Source: Actinomycetes bacterium (lineage in GTDB: Bacteria > Actinomycetota > Acidimicrobiia > Acidimicrobiales > RAAP-2). Taken from it: 10,341 bases of DNA. Within the stretch, counting starts at the first letter, position 1, and every line of letters begins with the position of its first letter. Below, one piece after another: positions 7,854 through 10,341 of this stretch. Position numbers and translations under genes: made by a program. The stretch is from positions 1-10,341 of the forward strand of contig JAJZMN010000122.1 of NCBI GenBank assembly GCA_021850345.1, given 5' to 3'. The notes beneath the pieces were generated by a model. It did no database searches and had not been told where the DNA came from. It was given only the letters and a program-made list of their open reading frames with translations.

Positions 7854-7882
7854 TCTATACCTCGTTACCGCTGGGTAAGAAA
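7854..7882 (-). promoter_or_regulatory. Promoter of the S15 hydrolase gene with a palindrome in the spacer
   Basis: Read on the minus strand, TTTCTT (7882-7877) and TATAGA (7859-7854) are separated by 17 bases, a plausible -35/-10 pair. Transcription would start near 7847, leaving a leader of about 40 bases that includes the GGAAAGG ribosome binding site at 7820-7814. The spacer contains TTACC (7865-7869) and GGTAA (7874-7878), a perfect 5-bp inverted repeat with a 4-base centre. This is a good position for a repressor operator. Which regulator would bind cannot be told. Confidence 0.45.
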
Positions 7883-7919
7883 CCTCCCTCTCCGCAAACG
7901 CTCCGCGCGTCGGCGCTCG

Positions 7920-8312
7920 TCACGTGCCTGGAGAGACCGTGGGAATGCCGGCGCCCACGGCCGCACGCTGCAGCACGGCGTCGTACGCGACGACCCCCTC
8001 GAGATCGGTCCCCAGCGTCATCGCGGCGGCGAGGTGCAGCGCGTCGAGGGATCGAAGCGCCACCGGCATCATCCGACCGGCCATGTCGAACGAGTCCGCG
8101 TCGAGTCTCAGGACATCGATCTCCGCCAGGAGCCGCTCGGCGCGTGCCGGCGCGCGCCCGCCGGCTCGCAACGCCGCTCGGCGCAACTCGGTGCGGTGCA
8201 GATCGGAGATCACCCACTGCTTTTCCTCCAACCACCGGGTCAGCGCTGGAGTCTCGGGTTCTGGCCGGACCAGCTTGGCCAATGCCGACGTGTCGAGGTA
8301 CCAGACCGCCAA
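7920..8312 (-). CDS. vapC: VapC-type PIN-domain ribonuclease toxin
   Basis: A 130-residue PIN-domain protein, the usual size for VapC toxins, which are Mg-dependent endoribonucleases that cut tRNA or rRNA when freed from their antitoxin. The acidic site is complete: Asp7 in LDTSALAKL, Glu42 in RTELRR, Asp90 in SLDALHLAAA and Asp111 in VVAYDAVL. The start is taken as TTG at 8312: GAGGAG (8326-8321) lies 8 bases upstream, MAVWYLDTS is a typical PIN N-terminus, and no ATG or GTG is available. The start lies 2 bases after the vapB stop codon, so the pair is one translationally close operon. The specific RNA target cannot be inferred. Confidence 0.93.
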   Translation of the reverse strand: MAVWYLDTSALAKLVRPEPETPALTRWLEEKQWVISDLHRTELRRAALRAGGRAPARAERLLAEIDVLRLDADSFDMAGRMMPVALRSLDALHLAAAMTLGTDLEGVVAYDAVLQRAAVGAGIPTVSPGT

Positions 8313-8314
8313 CC

Positions 8315-8602
8315 TCAGCGCTCCTCGGCGCGCAGGGACGCCAACGCCTCAGAGACGGAAGGGCCTTCGTCGGGCGGGAGGTCCGCATCCAGCTCACGCA
8401 GCACCTCGCTCATCGTCCGGCCCCTGCCCGGTGCGATGCGACCCTCGGCGAGGAGCGACTCGTACCCCTCCAGCGCCGTGAGCGGCACCATCTTCGCAAC
8501 GGGGCGTCCTCTGTCGGTGACGACCACCGTCTCGCCTGCCCGGACGCGCGCCACCCATCGGCTGGCTTCTCTGCGCAGTTCCCGCACCCCGACCCTCACC
8601 AT
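8315..8602 (-). CDS. vapB: VapB/Phd-type antitoxin
   Basis: A 95-residue antitoxin for the PIN toxin encoded 2 bases downstream. The N-terminal half, VRVGVRELRREASRWVARVR then AGETVVVTDRGRPVAKMVPL, is a Phd/YefM-type DNA-binding and dimerisation domain; the acidic C-terminal part (about 60-95) would wrap and neutralise the toxin. The frame stays open upstream to 8821, but everything before ATG 8602 is basic, unlike the family, and crosses the divergent promoter region, so 8602 is chosen. A -10-like TACCAT (8616-8611) lies 8 bases before that ATG, and no Shine-Dalgarno is seen, so the mRNA is probably leaderless. The inverted repeats over this promoter suggest autorepression by the VapBC complex. 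Confidence 0.92.
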   Translation of the reverse strand: MVRVGVRELRREASRWVARVRAGETVVVTDRGRPVAKMVPLTALEGYESLLAEGRIAPGRGRTMSEVLRELDADLPPDEGPSVSEALASLRAEER

Positions 8603-8633
8603 TGTGCGACATGGTAGCACATTAGGCATGTGC
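8603..8633. promoter_or_regulatory. vapB promoter with three operator half-sites
   Basis: The plus strand carries TGTGC (8603-8607), GCACAT (8617-8622) and ATGTGC (8628-8633). The last two form a perfect 6-bp inverted repeat with the centre TAGGC. The first two form TGTGC-N9-GCACA around the predicted minus-strand -10 TACCAT (8616-8611). This arrangement over the promoter fits binding by a VapBC complex that represses its own operon. The vapB -35 box is not clear. Confidence 0.55.
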
Positions 8634-8655
8634 GGTCGCCACTTTTGGCGGCGCT

Positions 8656-8711
8656 GATTCGCAAGGCGACGAATCGCAATCCCGCGATTCGCAACTCTGT
8701 ATACTGCTCGC
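8656..8711 (+). promoter_or_regulatory. Promoter of the winged-helix ATPase gene with a GATTCGC repeat array
   Basis: TATACT at 8700-8705 is a near-consensus -10 that ends 6 bases before ATG 8712, so the mRNA is probably leaderless. Just upstream, CGAATCGC (8670-8677) and GCGATTCG (8684-8691) form a perfect 8-bp inverted repeat with a 6-base centre. GATTCGCAA at 8656-8664 recurs at 8686-8694, exactly 30 bp later, and also forms a 6-bp inverted repeat with CGAATC at 8670-8675. The three half-sites occupy the place of the -35 box, for which I see no good match. They may bind an activator or a repressor. Confidence 0.6.
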
Positions 8712-9857
8712 ATGCCCGGCGCCAATCCGTTCTCCTTCGGCGGCCCGGTGAGCGGGGCCGCCTTCACCGGCCGCGAGCGGGAGACGGGACTCCTCGTCGC
8801 CTGGATCCGGGGCGGGGTCAACGTGGTCGTCGCCTCGCCCCGCCGCTACGGCAAGACCTCGCTCTTGCGCCGCGCCCAGGAGGAGCTGGCACAAGACGAC
8901 CCGGTGGCGGCCGTCGTCGCCACCAACGTGCTGGTGTGCCGCGACGTCGACACGCTCGCGGCCCGGCTCGCGGCCGGCGCGTACCGGATCCCCGGCGCGC
9001 GCTGGCACCGGTCGGCCCAGGCGATCGTCGAGTTCTCCAAGCGGCTGCGGCTCCGGCCGCGCATCTCGATCGACGACGAGGGACGCCCGGTGTTCGCCTT
9101 CGGCGACCTGCGTCCCAAGGACGCCGACCTCGTGATCGAGGACGTCTACGCGCTCCTCGACGAAGAGCGCGAGCACCGGCCGGCCGCGCTCGTCCTCGAC
9201 GAGTTCCAGGCGATCGTCCGCCACGGCACCCACCTGCCCGACCTCTTGAAGGGGCTCGCCGACGAGCACCCCCGCGTCTCGCTCGTGCTGGCGGGCTCCC
9301 AGCAGCACCTCATGGAAGCGCTGGTCTTCTCGCGCCGGGCTCCGCTCTACGGCATGGCCGAACGGCTCGCGCTCGGGTCCATCCCCGAAGACGAGATGCT
9401 CTCCTTCCTCGAGTCGTCCGCGTCGACGGCCGGCAAGCCCATGCCCGACGGTGCGGCCGCCTCGGTGGTGGCACTCGCCGGACCCGTGCCCAACGACATC
9501 CAGCGGCTCGCCTGGGAGGCGTACAACCTCGCACCCGACGAGATCACGCCCGACGTCGTCGCCCGAGCCTTCGAGGAGGGGGTGGCCCACGAGTCGAACG
9601 CCTTCGCCGACCGGCTGGCGAGGCTCACGCCCGCCCAGGCCCGCGTGCTCATGGGCATCGCGGCGGGGGGCGACGTCGCGCTGTTCTCCGCCGGCTTCGC
9701 CCGGCACGCGGGGCTGGCGAGCGGCGCGTCGGTCAAGCGTGCAGTCGAAGCCCTCGAGTCGGCCCAGCTCGTGGTGCGCCGCGACGGCCGCTACCGCGTC
9801 GTTGACCCCTATTTCGCCGCGTGGCTCTGCAGCGTGCAGACAGCTCCCGGCCAGTGA
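8712..9857 (+). CDS. ATP-binding protein of the P-loop ATPase_2 type with C-terminal winged helix
   Basis: A 381-residue protein of a common but poorly understood ATPase family. It opens with NPFSFGGPVSGAAFTGRE, the family's usual N-terminal block. Walker A is SPRRYGKTSL at 42-51, Walker B is ALVLDEFQ at 159-166, and VLAGSQQHLM (192-201) is a sensor-like strand. Residues about 305-375 form a winged helix: LTPAQARVLMGIA, then a recognition-helix-like ASVKRAVEALESAQLV and a wing ending RYRVVDPYFAAWL. The domain order resembles archaeal-type and STAND-like ATPases that combine nucleotide sensing with DNA or protein binding, but the biological role is unknown. It is not closely related to the DUF4143 ATPase at 3670. 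ATG at 8712 is chosen because a strong -10 ends 6 bases before it and no ribosome binding site is present. It diverges from vapB and converges on the second PIN gene with only 9 bases between stop codons. Confidence 0.88.
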   Translation: MPGANPFSFGGPVSGAAFTGRERETGLLVAWIRGGVNVVVASPRRYGKTSLLRRAQEELAQDDPVAAVVATNVLVCRDVDTLAARLAAGAYRIPGARWHRSAQAIVEFSKRLRLRPRISIDDEGRPVFAFGDLRPKDADLVIEDVYALLDEEREHRPAALVLDEFQAIVRHGTHLPDLLKGLADEHPRVSLVLAGSQQHLMEALVFSRRAPLYGMAERLALGSIPEDEMLSFLESSASTAGKPMPDGAAASVVALAGPVPNDIQRLAWEAYNLAPDEITPDVVARAFEEGVAHESNAFADRLARLTPAQARVLMGIAAGGDVALFSAGFARHAGLASGASVKRAVEALESAQLVVRRDGRYRVVDPYFAAWLCSVQTAPGQ

Positions 9858-9866
9858 CCAAGCGGC

Positions 9867-10271
9867 CTACGCCACGCGCACGGGCACCACTTCGAGGCCG
9901 TCGATGTCGTCGAAGTCCCGTGGATTGCACGTGTAGAGCGGCAGGCCGCGAGAAAGCGCGGTCGCCGCGATGATCGCGTCGAAGGGGCGGGCCGCCGGCG
10001 TACGGTCTGCCGCTCGGAGGGGCGTCGCGACCCTGGCGAAGGCTCTCGCTGCATCGGCGTTGAAGGGCAGCGGGTCGAAGTCCGCCTCCGCCTCTTGAAG
10101 GTGCGCCTGGCGTCTCGCCCGCTCGGCGTGGTCGGACGCGAGCAACGGTCCGATCGACAGCTCTGCCAGCGTCACGGAGGTGATGAGCGCCACCTCGGGC
10201 ACGGTCGCGGCATCCAGTCGCCCCAGCTGGGTGAACGTCGACGTGTCGAGCACACCCTCGGGATGCGTCAC
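9867..10271 (-). CDS. Second VapC-type PIN-domain toxin
   Basis: A PIN-domain protein of 134 residues (135 if the preceding GTG at 10274 is used). Counting from 10271, the acidic site is Asp9 in VLDTSTF, Glu37 in TLAELSIG, Asp98 in PFDAIIAATAL, and Asp119 in CNPRDFDDI. It is presumably an endoribonuclease toxin like the one at 7920-8312, but the two proteins share little beyond the PIN motifs, so they are not a recent duplication. GTG at 10271 is chosen because it overlaps the TGA of the upstream antitoxin gene as GTGA, a classic 4-base overlap for translational coupling. No separate ribosome binding site is visible. Confidence 0.9.
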   Translation of the reverse strand: MTHPEGVLDTSTFTQLGRLDAATVPEVALITSVTLAELSIGPLLASDHAERARRQAHLQEAEADFDPLPFNADAARAFARVATPLRAADRTPAARPFDAIIAATALSRGLPLYTCNPRDFDDIDGLEVVPVRVA

Positions 10272-10341
10272 CACAGCGTCGGGTCCACGGCGGCGTCGAT
10301 GTCGTGGCGCAGCCGATCCGGGTCCACCGCAGGGAGCTGCC
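10268..10341 (-). CDS. Antitoxin C-terminus (start outside window)
   Basis: The minus strand entering from the right edge reads LPAVDPDRLRHDIDAAVDPT and then LW before a TGA at 10270-10268. Only 23 residues are present. This looks like the acidic toxin-binding tail of a Phd/VapB antitoxin, in which a DPDR.R.D.DA..D stretch is common. The GTGA overlap with the downstream PIN toxin gene supports the pairing. The DNA-binding half and the promoter lie beyond the window. Confidence 0.7.
   Translation of the reverse strand, partial: QLPAVDPDRLRHDIDAAVDPTLW

Noticed and set aside
5297..8617. A 1106-residue plus-strand frame opposite the hydrolase and vapBC
   Set aside because: It spans two or more real genes and their promoters on the other strand and has low-complexity RR/GV/DR content, so it is an antisense shadow.
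8603..8711. A CRISPR fragment or tRNA/ncRNA gene in the divergent region
   Set aside because: The repeats are short half-sites without regular spacers, and no cloverleaf or other RNA fold was seen; promoter and operator function explains them better.
8603..8821. An N-terminal extension of vapB to 8821
   Set aside because: The extension is basic and unlike VapB, and it would run through both divergent promoters and into the ATPase coding region. ATG 8602 with its own -10 is far more likely.
8622..9707. A 361-residue minus-strand frame opposite the winged-helix ATPase
   Set aside because: The sense strand has Walker A, Walker B and winged-helix motifs; the antisense product has none and is an artefact of codon bias.

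Overview
The window is high-G+C DNA with the coding style of an actinobacterium: third positions are nearly all G or C, long antisense shadow frames occur everywhere, GTG and TTG starts are used, and several genes appear to be leaderless. The ileS-encoded enzyme has the long actinobacterial/eukaryote-like form. I cannot place the organism below phylum level. An uncultured or little-studied actinobacterial lineage would fit.

Layout from left to right. Positions 1-3081 (minus strand) hold nearly all of ileS, isoleucyl-tRNA synthetase; its C-terminus runs off the left edge. Positions 3082-3669 have no intact gene. They contain the decayed 3' end of a transposase gene that looks like the IS110 family (3313-3504, minus) and, just before the next gene, a 9-bp inverted repeat. 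Positions 3670-5001 (plus) encode a DUF4143-type AAA ATPase with a nuclease-like C-terminal motif. It converges on a large secreted CocE/NonD-type S15 hydrolase (5090-7804, minus), with a hairpin between the two genes that overlaps the hydrolase stop codon. Positions 7920-8602 (minus) hold a complete vapBC toxin-antitoxin pair. A 109-bp divergent control region (8603-8711) separates vapB from a second, unrelated ATP-binding protein with a C-terminal winged helix (8712-9857, plus). That gene converges on a second PIN toxin (9867-10271, minus), whose antitoxin is cut by the right edge.

The left part is housekeeping. From about 3200 onward the window looks accessory: a transposon scar, two different stand-alone ATPases of unknown role and two VapBC modules. 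The S15 hydrolase is probably an ordinary secreted enzyme that lies downstream of vapC but has its own promoter.

The most interesting signal is the divergent region 8603-8711. It holds two distinct families of inverted repeats. TGTGC/GCACA half-sites lie over the vapB promoter. GATTCGC/GCGAATC half-sites lie directly upstream of a near-consensus -10 that would give a leaderless mRNA for the ATPase. I see no proven new system here. The candidate worth testing is the self-regulated ATPase placed between two toxin-antitoxin modules.
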